DNA of 18,502 nucleotides from Candidatus Peribacteraceae bacterium (GTDB taxonomy: Bacteria; Patescibacteriota; Gracilibacteria; Peribacterales; Peribacteraceae). This document shows positions 8,511 to 15,558 of the stretch, piece by piece. Positions within the stretch are counted from its first letter, which is position 1. Every line of letters starts with the position of its first letter. Under the pieces are notes generated by a model. It was given only the letters and a program-made list of their open reading frames with translations, ran no database searches and was not told the DNA's origin. The stretch is from assembly GCA_022843885.1 (NCBI GenBank), contig JALHMU010000012.1, positions 1 to 18,502 on the forward strand. Reading direction: 5' to 3'. The position numbers and the translations under genes are program-made.

Positions 8511-8726
8511 ATGGCTGTATATGCTATCAAACGCGGCGAGGAATCGGTCGACAGACTACAGAGCCGATTCAAATCACAAGTGCAAAATGCGCGCTTCGTG
8601 AAGCTTCTTCGTGAGCGCAAATACTTCCGCAAGAAGCCAACCAAGCGTTTGCAGCGCATCCGCGCTCTCAAGCGTGAAGGTTTCCGCAAAGAGAACTTGA
8701 AGCGTCAGTTCTACTCGAACATGTAA
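8511..8726 (+). CDS. rpsU: Small ribosomal subunit protein bS21
   Basis: 71 residues, very basic. The N-terminal YAIKRGEESVDRLQSRFKSQ fits the bS21 'v.v...E.id.alrrFKr.v' start, and RKYFRKKPTKRLQRI fits the 'r.yekPs..rkrk' centre. bS21 sits on the 30S platform near the 3' end of 16S rRNA and helps initiation. It lies 46 nt after carB with a weak AGG upstream of the start. The stop overlaps the start of the next small gene (TAATG), so at least the following gene is coupled to it. Confidence 0.93.
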   Translation: MAVYAIKRGEESVDRLQSRFKSQVQNARFVKLLRERKYFRKKPTKRLQRIRALKREGFRKENLKRQFYSNM

Positions 8727-9091
8727 TGACTGAGAAAGAAGGTCCACTTGATCACCCCTCCATGCAGACGGATGCAGAGCGAGTGGTGTATTTAGAGCAG
8801 GTCCAAGCAGCCATTCAGAGTGGTACTATCTCGACCTGGATACAGCTTCAAAGGGCACTGACACAACTTGGCCCGTATGTTGGCGCCTTTGGCGGCGTAT
8901 CCGCGGAGATCGATGCTGCAATCGAGAGCGTCAAAGCAGCTGCCGTTGAAAAGGGCCTCACATCCAAGCCACTCACAGAAGAAGAAAAAAATGCTGAGGC
9001 AAATGCACGCATGCGAGATCTGATGAATGCGGTTCGTAGTGGCGAAATCACGACGCTTGAGGAAGTGAAGAAAAGATTTTTTAAGGAATAA
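8726..9091 (+). CDS. Small hypothetical protein with an internal repeat
   Basis: 121 residues, not recognised. Start overlaps the rpsU stop (TAATG), arguing for translation coupled to bS21. It is acidic and predicted mostly helical, with no signal peptide or membrane segment, so cytoplasmic. Two short related motifs, AAIQSGTIST (about 28-37) and NAVRSGEITT (about 101-110), flank a central alanine-rich helix and each leads into another helix; this looks like an ancient internal duplication. The C-terminus (EEVKKRFFKE) is basic. A role near translation is suggested by position only. Confidence 0.75.
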   Translation: MTEKEGPLDHPSMQTDAERVVYLEQVQAAIQSGTISTWIQLQRALTQLGPYVGAFGGVSAEIDAAIESVKAAAVEKGLTSKPLTEEEKNAEANARMRDLMNAVRSGEITTLEEVKKRFFKE

Positions 9092-9103
9092 AGAGATCGT
9101 TCT

Positions 9104-9433
9104 ATGCACAACCGTCATGATCGCGAAGTTTTGGGCCTTACAAACAGACAACTGATCGCGGACTTTCAGGAAGCAAACGGACATTTGCAGCATGCGATCG
9201 ATGAAGCTGATTGGGCCGAGATGCAGCGTCTTTCTTGGACGATTAATGACCTAAGTCAAAAGCTGCACCTCGCCATGAAAGGAATCGTCTTCCCAGACGA
9301 CCCTGATGTACGTCAGATGATCGAACAGGCAGAGAGATTCGACAGGATTCTCTCGTCGCTCACGGTCAGTAGTGATGTGCAGAAGCATCTCACGAACGTG
9401 CATGAGCGGGTGCGGAGTATGCGAGGATATTAA
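9104..9433 (+). CDS. Small helical hypothetical protein
   Basis: 109 residues, not recognised. It is rich in charged and glutamine/leucine residues with heptad-like spacing (LTNRQLIADFQEANGHLQ, then ERFDRILSSL), suggesting a two- or three-helix bundle. No signal sequence or membrane segment. It follows the previous small gene by 12 nt, with AGGA 14-19 nt before the ATG, and so probably belongs to the rpsU operon. Its TAA overlaps the stop of the convergent S41 protease gene by sharing TTAA (9430-9433). Codon use matches its neighbours, so I take it as a real gene. Confidence 0.7.
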   Translation: MHNRHDREVLGLTNRQLIADFQEANGHLQHAIDEADWAEMQRLSWTINDLSQKLHLAMKGIVFPDDPDVRQMIEQAERFDRILSSLTVSSDVQKHLTNVHERVRSMRGY

Positions 9434-11031
9434 CGAGCCAGATTCACCGCGCGGCTGAGCTGCGCATCAACGCTCGTTTCCGTAAGAACGACATCAGGAA
9501 CGATGCCGACTTTGTCGATGGAACGTCCAAGCGGCGTGAGCCATTCGGCGATCGTTAGCTTAAGCGCTTCACCACTCGCGAAGGACAGCACTTCTTGCAC
9601 CGTACCTTTTCCGAATGTTTTCGTTCCGATAACCGTGGCACGCTTGTGATCTTGCAATGCACCGGCGACGATTTCCGCAGCACTTGCTGAGCCGGCATTG
9701 ACGAGAACAACCACTTTTACGTTACGATCAATCACAGGCTCTTCACTCGTGATTTCGTTGGTGGTGCTGGTGCGACCTTTCACTTTGGCGACAACTGTCC
9801 CCTTCGGCATGAAGGCGCTCACAACAACATCTGCAGCGTGGAGCAATCCGCCAGGGTTATTGCGGAGATCAAGCACGACACCGCGAGGATCCTGACCTTG
9901 GACTTGTGTCAGCAAGGAACGGATTTTCTCATCGGTCGTTTCGCCGAACTGCGCAAGTTTCACGACGGCAACGTCTCCGTCCCACGTGATATCCACTTCC
10001 GGAATGACAATGAGATCGCGCACGACCGTGACATCAAATTCTTCCGAACCACGACGAACACGTAGAATGACGGATGTCCCCTTTTCTCCGCGGATGAAAC
10101 TGACCGCAGCATCGACATCCAAGTTTTTCAAATCCTGATTTCCAGCTTTCAAAATGATGTCACCTGGCTTGAGTCCGGCTTTCTCTGCCGGTGATTTTGG
10201 CAAGGGCGTGACAATCGTCAGGTAGCCGTCTTTGAGTTCCACGTGCGCACCGATGCCCGTCACTTCACCTTTGAGCATTGTCTGGAAGGCATCTGCGCCA
10301 GCTGGACGGAAGAAGGTGGAATAAGGATCGCCCAGACTTTGCACGAGACCTTCGATCAATTTGTACGACGCTTCTTTACGATCAATTTTGTCGGCACCGA
10401 TGTAATCGCGTTGAATGAGCTGCCACACAGTGTTGAGTAACTCTGATGTTGGCAATGATGTAGATGGCTTCGTATTCACCTGAATTTTGATCGTTTCACG
10501 CGGGTACTGACTGGTCGCGCTCTGGAGTATCGATAATGCTTGTGCACCGGAGAGCTGACGCTTCACACCAAATTCGCTTGTGCTCACTGGGAGCAACCAA
10601 CGATTGGAAACCGCATTTTTGACAGCGATTGTGAGATCGACACCTTTCACATCCTTATATGCAGAAATATCGACGTTATCTTTCTTGCCTGTCAGAACCG
10701 TCAAAATCTGTAATGCTTCGCCGGCTTCAATGGCTCGCGTGAAGGTGGTGTTGGCAGGAAATGCGCCAAGTGCCTTCTTTTCTTGTGCGGCACAGAGAAT
10801 CGATTGGTAGCGACTCGGAAGGCGCTTGTAGGACAACGTGCACTTCTTATTCTTCGCGGTCACGTCGAACGTTTTCAATGCCCAGTCCAAGAACTGTGCT
10901 CGAGTCACATTCTTCACGCTGGTATCGACGATTTGCACCGGATCTGCGGCAAGCGCTGCGCTTGGCAAGATCATGGAAATCGCGAGGCTCAGTGCAGTCG
11001 CGCGCAAGGAAAACGAAGAACGTAATGACAT
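9430..11031 (-). CDS. Exported S41 C-terminal processing protease (CtpA/Prc-like)
   Basis: 533 residues. A signal peptide ends at SAALAAD (about 28-30). Residues about 40-175 hold one or two degenerate SLH-like segments (VTRAQFLDWALKTF). Residues about 195-250 are the usual N-terminal S41 helices (LGDPYSTFF). A PDZ domain at about 253-335 contains VTPLPKSPAEKAGLKPGDII. The protease core carries the Ser450 (GSASA) and Lys475 (TFGKG) dyad, 25 residues apart as in known CTPs, plus LDLRNNPGGLL. CTPs cut unfolded or C-terminally tagged proteins in the cell envelope. I chose the ATG at 11031; a TTG at 11055 would add eight residues and overlap a perfect palindrome. It is 38 nt downstream of the PrsW-like gene on the same strand. 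The SLH-like prefix could tether it to the surface layer. Confidence 0.93.
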   Translation of the reverse strand: MSLRSSFSLRATALSLAISMILPSAALAADPVQIVDTSVKNVTRAQFLDWALKTFDVTAKNKKCTLSYKRLPSRYQSILCAAQEKKALGAFPANTTFTRAIEAGEALQILTVLTGKKDNVDISAYKDVKGVDLTIAVKNAVSNRWLLPVSTSEFGVKRQLSGAQALSILQSATSQYPRETIKIQVNTKPSTSLPTSELLNTVWQLIQRDYIGADKIDRKEASYKLIEGLVQSLGDPYSTFFRPAGADAFQTMLKGEVTGIGAHVELKDGYLTIVTPLPKSPAEKAGLKPGDIILKAGNQDLKNLDVDAAVSFIRGEKGTSVILRVRRGSEEFDVTVVRDLIVIPEVDITWDGDVAVVKLAQFGETTDEKIRSLLTQVQGQDPRGVVLDLRNNPGGLLHAADVVVSAFMPKGTVVAKVKGRTSTTNEITSEEPVIDRNVKVVVLVNAGSASAAEIVAGALQDHKRATVIGTKTFGKGTVQEVLSFASGEALKLTIAEWLTPLGRSIDKVGIVPDVVLTETSVDAQLSRAVNLAR

Positions 11032-11046
11032 ACGAAGGGGGCAAAG

Positions 11047-11064
11047 AATTCCCAATTGGGAATT
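11047..11064. repeat. Perfect 18-bp palindrome before the S41 protease gene
   Basis: AATTCCCAATTGGGAATT is identical on both strands. It lies in the 38-nt gap between the PrsW-like stop and the protease start, 16-33 nt upstream of the ATG. It could be a regulator binding site or fold as a 7-bp hairpin with an AATT loop. No T-run follows on the minus strand, so a terminator is unlikely. Confidence 0.6.
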
Positions 11065-11069
11065 TCATG

Positions 11070-12797
11070 CTACACACCCTCCGGGGTCGTGACAAACGTT
11101 TGGGTTTCGACTTTTTGGCCGTACATTTTCTTGTCTTGGTCGCGCATCAAAAGGAACACGAGCAGCCAGCAGCCACCGAAGACGTAGAAAATGGCTGGGA
11201 ACAGAATCAGTGAGATATTTCCGAGGACGACGTTCTCAGGCATGCCCATGAGTGCACCAACCGTGGTCGGATTCCCTGGAAGAATGGCAGGAAGCGAGAC
11301 AATGAAATCGAAAACAGCATGTAATCCGACGGATGCGGCGAATCCTTTGAGAATCATTTCTCGTTCGAAGATTTTCTCAGGCTTGATCGCAAGCACGCTG
11401 TGGAACCAGCCGACAATCGGATGGCGCTTGCCGCGTGCATACTCTTCCGCCAGAAGCGGCGAGGCGAAGAATCCGATCGCGAAGAAATACGCAAGCACTG
11501 CAGCTGAAACGATGTGCACCATGTTCGTCAGCACCGAACGTCCGAACACGTTTCCGATGAACGGACCCCATTGCGGACTTGGCGGGCGGATCAGGTAATC
11601 GGTCACGAAGCCAACGAAGTAATTCGGATTCATCAGGTTTTCTGCGAACGCGAATCCAAGGGCGATCATGATGGAGATTTGCAACACATCGCTGATCGAA
11701 CGGAAGAAATTGCCGGAGCTGTGTTTGAGCATCCAGAACTTGCTAACTTCTTCGATGATGCCGACGATCAAGAACGTTACAAGCGTGATGAGAATCGTGG
11801 ATTGAACACCGGAAATACCGCCAAAGGTGCCACCTACGAAGGTACGTGCGGACATGCCGAAGTGCTGCGGAACGATCTTAAACAAGAAGAAGTCGAACTC
11901 GATGGAACGACGTGCGAGTGCGTCGTAGAATAAAATTGGCACGACGGAGAGGATTCCGGAGAGGAATGCGAGTGCGACATAACTCAAGCGCTGCTTGTGA
12001 TACGACAGGAAGAATTTGCACCAGATGAAGACAGGGATACATGCAACGAGTGCAGCCAACCCGACCGCGATCAATTCATCACGCGACTTGTTCTGCAGGA
12101 TCGTATACATCACCCAGAAGATGAATGTCGCGAGGATCGTGACTTTGATACGTGCACTCCACGGACCAAACAAGAAGCGCCAACTGGTAATGACACACGT
12201 GATACCGAGTGCCATCAAGAATGGATCTTGCTGCACGCCGGTCTGGAAGAACGCAAAGCTGAAACCGATCAAGATCCACGTCACGACCGTGCCGAGAATG
12301 CACGCGAAGATGTACGGATGATTTTCTCGACGAGCATGGAATCGTGAACGATCAAACACACCCAACGCCGCTACGGCGAGAACAACCGTGATAATGCGAT
12401 GGATAATGTTCGAACTACCAAACAATAAGTTTAGCGGCAGCACGCGCGCAAATGTATCAGCGGAGAGGATGACGAGCGCCGCCGTAACAATGATGGTTCC
12501 AACGATAACGCTGACATCTGGAATGTACGGATGTTTGCGTTCCACGGATGCGAGCGACTCGGTGTTATAGACCGTCGACACGTTCAAGATACCGATCCAC
12601 GTACGCACCAAGAAAATCGTGATCAGAATGCCGATCGAAAAGAGCAGCACCGCGACAGACGCGCCACCCTGTTGTTCGGTAATGGTTGTTTCGATCCCAA
12701 ACGGTGCTTCGGCTGCAAATGCAGCGACCGGAGACAGAATCCACAGTCCCAGAGCGAACGAAAGCCGTTTCAAAAGGTGTTTGGTATTGATGTTCAT
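11070..12797 (-). CDS. PrsW-family intramembrane metalloprotease-like protein
   Basis: 575 residues, larger than B. subtilis PrsW (about 220). An N-terminal signal-like helix (residues 8-28) is followed by about a dozen hydrophobic segments. The family motifs are in the C-terminal half: IIEEVSKFWMLKH (EExxK, about 347), FAENLMN (about 385), NMVHIVSAAV (about 427) and GLHAVFDFIV (HxxxD, about 496). PrsW-type proteases cut anti-sigma factors or other single-pass membrane proteins. The N-terminal half is an added multi-span region I do not recognise. It ends in TAG, the only non-TAA stop in the window. The S41 protease follows, so the two may act on the same envelope substrates; that is inferred from order. 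A perfect TATAAT stands very close upstream. Confidence 0.87.
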   Translation of the reverse strand: MNINTKHLLKRLSFALGLWILSPVAAFAAEAPFGIETTITEQQGGASVAVLLFSIGILITIFLVRTWIGILNVSTVYNTESLASVERKHPYIPDVSVIVGTIIVTAALVILSADTFARVLPLNLLFGSSNIIHRIITVVLAVAALGVFDRSRFHARRENHPYIFACILGTVVTWILIGFSFAFFQTGVQQDPFLMALGITCVITSWRFLFGPWSARIKVTILATFIFWVMYTILQNKSRDELIAVGLAALVACIPVFIWCKFFLSYHKQRLSYVALAFLSGILSVVPILFYDALARRSIEFDFFLFKIVPQHFGMSARTFVGGTFGGISGVQSTILITLVTFLIVGIIEEVSKFWMLKHSSGNFFRSISDVLQISIMIALGFAFAENLMNPNYFVGFVTDYLIRPPSPQWGPFIGNVFGRSVLTNMVHIVSAAVLAYFFAIGFFASPLLAEEYARGKRHPIVGWFHSVLAIKPEKIFEREMILKGFAASVGLHAVFDFIVSLPAILPGNPTTVGALMGMPENVVLGNISLILFPAIFYVFGGCWLLVFLLMRDQDKKMYGQKVETQTFVTTPEGV

Positions 12798-12808
12798 GTA
12801 ATCTCAAG

Positions 12809-12814
12809 ATTATA
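12809..12814 (-). promoter_or_regulatory. Perfect -10 box for the PrsW-like gene
   Basis: TATAAT on the minus strand, 11 nt before the ATG at 12797. The best -35 at 17 nt (TTTATT) is poor. Transcription would start at about 12802, giving a leader of about 5 nt, so the mRNA may be nearly leaderless. Confidence 0.5.
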
Positions 12815-12844
12815 GCATATTTTTGGCTTGAAATAAACACCTTT

Positions 12845-12886
12845 GGGGCCTCGGGAAGTGGGTTTCCAGGACCTGGGGACGAGGGG
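12845..12886 (+). other. Cluster of five G-tracts upstream of glyS
   Basis: Runs of three or four G at 12845-12848, 12853-12855, 12860-12862, 12875-12878 and 12883-12886, with loops of 4, 4, 12 and 4 nt. It sits in the 125-nt divergent gap between the PrsW-like gene and glyS and could form a G-quadruplex on the plus strand. Function unknown. No T-box-like structure fits in this gap. Confidence 0.4.
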
Positions 12887-12922
12887 TCGTGTTCCGCAAA
12901 AAGATGCGATACACTCTGAGCC

Positions 12923-14329
12923 ATGCCCGCTCAAAGTCTCGATCAGCTCGTTTCCTTATGTAAACGCCGTGGATTCATCTTCCCTGGATCCGATATTTAC
13001 GGTGGATTAGCCAACAGCTGGGATTACGGGCCACTTGGCACGGAGCTGAAGAATGCCATTCGTGACTGGTGGTGGGAACTCTTCGTGCACAAACGTCAGG
13101 ACATGGTCGGCATTGATGCCGCGATCATGATGAACCCAAAAGTCTGGGAAGCCAGCGGCCACGTCGCAAACTTCAATGATGCGATGATCGATTGTAAGAA
13201 CTGTCGTTCACGTTTTCGTGCGGATCATTTGATCGAGCAGTTTGATCCAAAACTTTCGGTGGAAGGAAAATCTCCGAAGGAGCTTACGGCGCTGATCGTG
13301 GAGAAGAAAATCCCCTGTCCTTCTTGCGGAAAAATCGGACAGTACACGGATGCTCGCACATTTAACCTCTTGTTCCGCACGCAGCTCGGTGTGGTTCAGG
13401 ATGATGAGAAAAATCAGGATGTGTACCTCCGTGGCGAAATTGCGCAGGCCATGTTCGTGAATTTCAAAAATATTCTCACAACGAGTCGCAAACGTTTGCC
13501 ATTTGGTATCGCGTCCGTCGGAAAAGTCTTCCGCAATGAAATCACACCAGGCAACTTTACGTTCCGCACACTGGAATTCGATCTCATGGAATTCGAATAT
13601 TTCATTGAATCCGGCGAGTGGGAGAAGACGTTCGAATTTTGGCTCAGTGAACAGAAGAAATGGGTGAAGGAACTCGGCTTTTCTGATGAACGCATTCGTA
13701 TTCGCGAACACACTGCTGATGAACTGTCGCACTATTCAAAACGCACGGTCGATGTGGAATACAAAACTGCGTTCGGCTGGAAAGAAATGTTCGGACTTGC
13801 CTACCGCACCGACTTCGATTTGAAAAATCACATGGAAAAATCCGGTCAGGATTTGCAATACACAGATCCGGATGAACCGACGAAGAAATTCATTCCACAT
13901 GTCATCGAACCAACATTCGGTCTGTCGCGTCTGACATTGATGATCTTGCTTGAGGCCTACGAAGAAGAAAAACTCGCCGAAGATGACATCCGGACCGTGC
14001 TGCATCTGCATCCGAAAATTGCTCCAGTACAGCTGGCAATCCTGCCGCTCTCGAAGAAAGAACATTTGATCGAAAAAGCGCAGGAAATCTACAAGCAGAT
14101 CAGCGAAAAAACGAATCTGAGACTTGATTTTGACGTTACAGGATCCATCGGGAAACGCTATCGCCGTCAGGATGAAATCGGTACGCCAAAGTGTGTGACG
14201 GTCGACTTCGGAACGCTCGGTGAAGATACTGCTCAAGGCGAAAAAGACACGGTGACGATTCGCGATCGCGATACGCTGAAACAGGAACGCATGTCGATCT
14301 CCGCATTGATCGACATGTTGCGCGGTTAA
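12923..14329 (+). CDS. glyQS: Glycyl-tRNA synthetase, single-chain homodimeric type
   Basis: 468 residues (about 500 in related enzymes). Charges tRNA-Gly in the cytoplasm. Class II features: an N-terminal CKRRGFIFPGSDIYGGLANS, then WDYGPLGTELKN; motif 2 around GKVFRNEITPGNFTFR (about 200-215); motif 3 around FGLSRLTLMILLEAY (about 330-345); and a C-terminal anticodon-binding domain from about 365 (HPKIAPVQLAILPLS). Zinc-knuckle cysteines are at 91, 94, 132 and 135. This is the archaeal/eukaryotic/Firmicutes-type alpha2 enzyme, not the alpha2beta2 GlyQ plus GlyS type. The ATG at 12923 gives the normal N-terminus; TACACT at 12910-12915 could be a weak -10 but would leave almost no leader. Its TAA shares TTAA with the stop of the convergent pilin gene. 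Confidence 0.97.
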   Translation: MPAQSLDQLVSLCKRRGFIFPGSDIYGGLANSWDYGPLGTELKNAIRDWWWELFVHKRQDMVGIDAAIMMNPKVWEASGHVANFNDAMIDCKNCRSRFRADHLIEQFDPKLSVEGKSPKELTALIVEKKIPCPSCGKIGQYTDARTFNLLFRTQLGVVQDDEKNQDVYLRGEIAQAMFVNFKNILTTSRKRLPFGIASVGKVFRNEITPGNFTFRTLEFDLMEFEYFIESGEWEKTFEFWLSEQKKWVKELGFSDERIRIREHTADELSHYSKRTVDVEYKTAFGWKEMFGLAYRTDFDLKNHMEKSGQDLQYTDPDEPTKKFIPHVIEPTFGLSRLTLMILLEAYEEEKLAEDDIRTVLHLHPKIAPVQLAILPLSKKEHLIEKAQEIYKQISEKTNLRLDFDVTGSIGKRYRRQDEIGTPKCVTVDFGTLGEDTAQGEKDTVTIRDRDTLKQERMSISALIDMLRG

Positions 14330-15555
14330 AAACTTACCTGAAGATCTGGATACGGAGCATCGCCTCCTTGGCCTTCGCCTTCAGGCCAACAGGCACGCAC
14401 CGTCACGAAGTTGCCGTTTCTTTTGACAGCATATCCAGACATGTCCGTTTCAAATGGATCGGCTGGATCGAAAGGGATTTTCTTCAAATACTCAGAAAGT
14501 TCGCTCTCGAGAGGCAGGCAAATAGGAGAGGTACGTCCGCCGCCAGCCGGGAAATCCCCCGGTGTGTTCTGCTCCCAGTTCTTCCCTTGGAATTCATGAA
14601 AGACTCCATCGTTGTCGCCGATGAGATCGTCGATGACGCCACCAATGCCTTCATCGAATGACCACTGTGCGATGGGCAATCGCTGCGTATCTCGCCCCTC
14701 ATACAACGTCTGCACCTCTTCCTGTGTCAGCGTCTGGTCGAACATACGAATATCATCAACAACTCCCAGGAAAGGATTCGTGTCATTCTCCTCGAAGGCT
14801 TGCAACGTGGGCATTCCACCAATCAGTAGATCTCCATTGTTGGCAAAAGATCCGGGGATCAGCTCATCTGACGTGAAATATTGATCCGTGTTCCACGTCG
14901 GATCTCCATTCACATAAATTTTCATGTCTAAATTTTCGTAGGCAAAGACGAGATGAGTGAACTCCTTTTCTTCAATATATTGCGTTCCGAAGATCCAACT
15001 CTCAGTCGATTCAGCAACGATAAAAATCGCATACGTTTTCCCTTTTAAATACATCGTTCCGATCAAATATCCCGGGAGTTCACCATTGTCTACTTTATAC
15101 ATCAACACGGTAAAACGAATATTGTTTGGATCATCTGTGGCAGGACGCGGATCGGGATTGATCCATGCCGATACGGAAAATTTTTCCGTTTGATCAAAAT
15201 TAAATGCTTGTCCTGGTACGCGAATGTAGCCGGGGCTTTGGACAAGGCGCAAACCATATCCAGCACCACAGGGTACGTTGCATTCAGTCGAGTCCGAGCC
15301 AATCATGCTCCATGCACTGGGAACAGAAGGCCACGTGTCATTGTCTTGATAATAGACATTGATTGCTTCCGCAATCGATTGCACATCCTTCAAACGACGA
15401 TGATTCCGAAAACGATGAATCTGCTTGAGAGGATCGATGAAATACACTATTGCAGCCATCAAGATGGCTATGATCAAAATAGCGACGATGAGTTCAACGA
15501 GTGTCATGCCCGGACGAACGCGGTTTTTTGGCCCAAGAAGTGACGAAAAGAGCAT
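14326..15555 (-). CDS. Prepilin with inserted, apparently circularly permuted LamG domain
   Basis: 409 residues. Leader ...RVRPG is followed by MTLVELIVAILIIAILMAAI (Glu +5), then FIDPLKQIHRFRNHRRLKD of the pilin helix. Four cysteines only: 92, 96, 346, 389. Residues about 100-290 fit the main part of a LamG/concanavalin-like fold: YIRVPGQAFNFDQ, EKFSVSAWINP, THLVFAYENLDMKIYVNGD and GVVDDIRMFDQTLTQEEVQ. Residues about 294-340 carry what is normally the first LamG stretch (IAQWSFDEGIGGVIDDLIGD). The chain then returns to the pilin core (KKIPFDPAD, then VTVRACWPEGEGQGG). LamG folds commonly bind glycans or matrix proteins, so a surface-displayed binding head is likely but unproven. Start is 3 nt after the upstream paralogue's stop; the end overlaps the glyS stop. 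Confidence 0.88.
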   Translation of the reverse strand: MLFSSLLGPKNRVRPGMTLVELIVAILIIAILMAAIVYFIDPLKQIHRFRNHRRLKDVQSIAEAINVYYQDNDTWPSVPSAWSMIGSDSTECNVPCGAGYGLRLVQSPGYIRVPGQAFNFDQTEKFSVSAWINPDPRPATDDPNNIRFTVLMYKVDNGELPGYLIGTMYLKGKTYAIFIVAESTESWIFGTQYIEEKEFTHLVFAYENLDMKIYVNGDPTWNTDQYFTSDELIPGSFANNGDLLIGGMPTLQAFEENDTNPFLGVVDDIRMFDQTLTQEEVQTLYEGRDTQRLPIAQWSFDEGIGGVIDDLIGDNDGVFHEFQGKNWEQNTPGDFPAGGGRTSPICLPLESELSEYLKKIPFDPADPFETDMSGYAVKRNGNFVTVRACWPEGEGQGGDAPYPDLQVSF

Positions 15556-15558
15556 ATG

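Noticed and set aside
12798..12922. T-box riboswitch upstream of glyS
   Set aside because: The gap is only 125 nt, there is no terminator hairpin or T-box-like conserved sequence, and the promoter would have to lie in it as well.
13208..14236. Open frames opposite glyS
   Set aside because: Composition is typical of antisense shadows, and glyS is certain.
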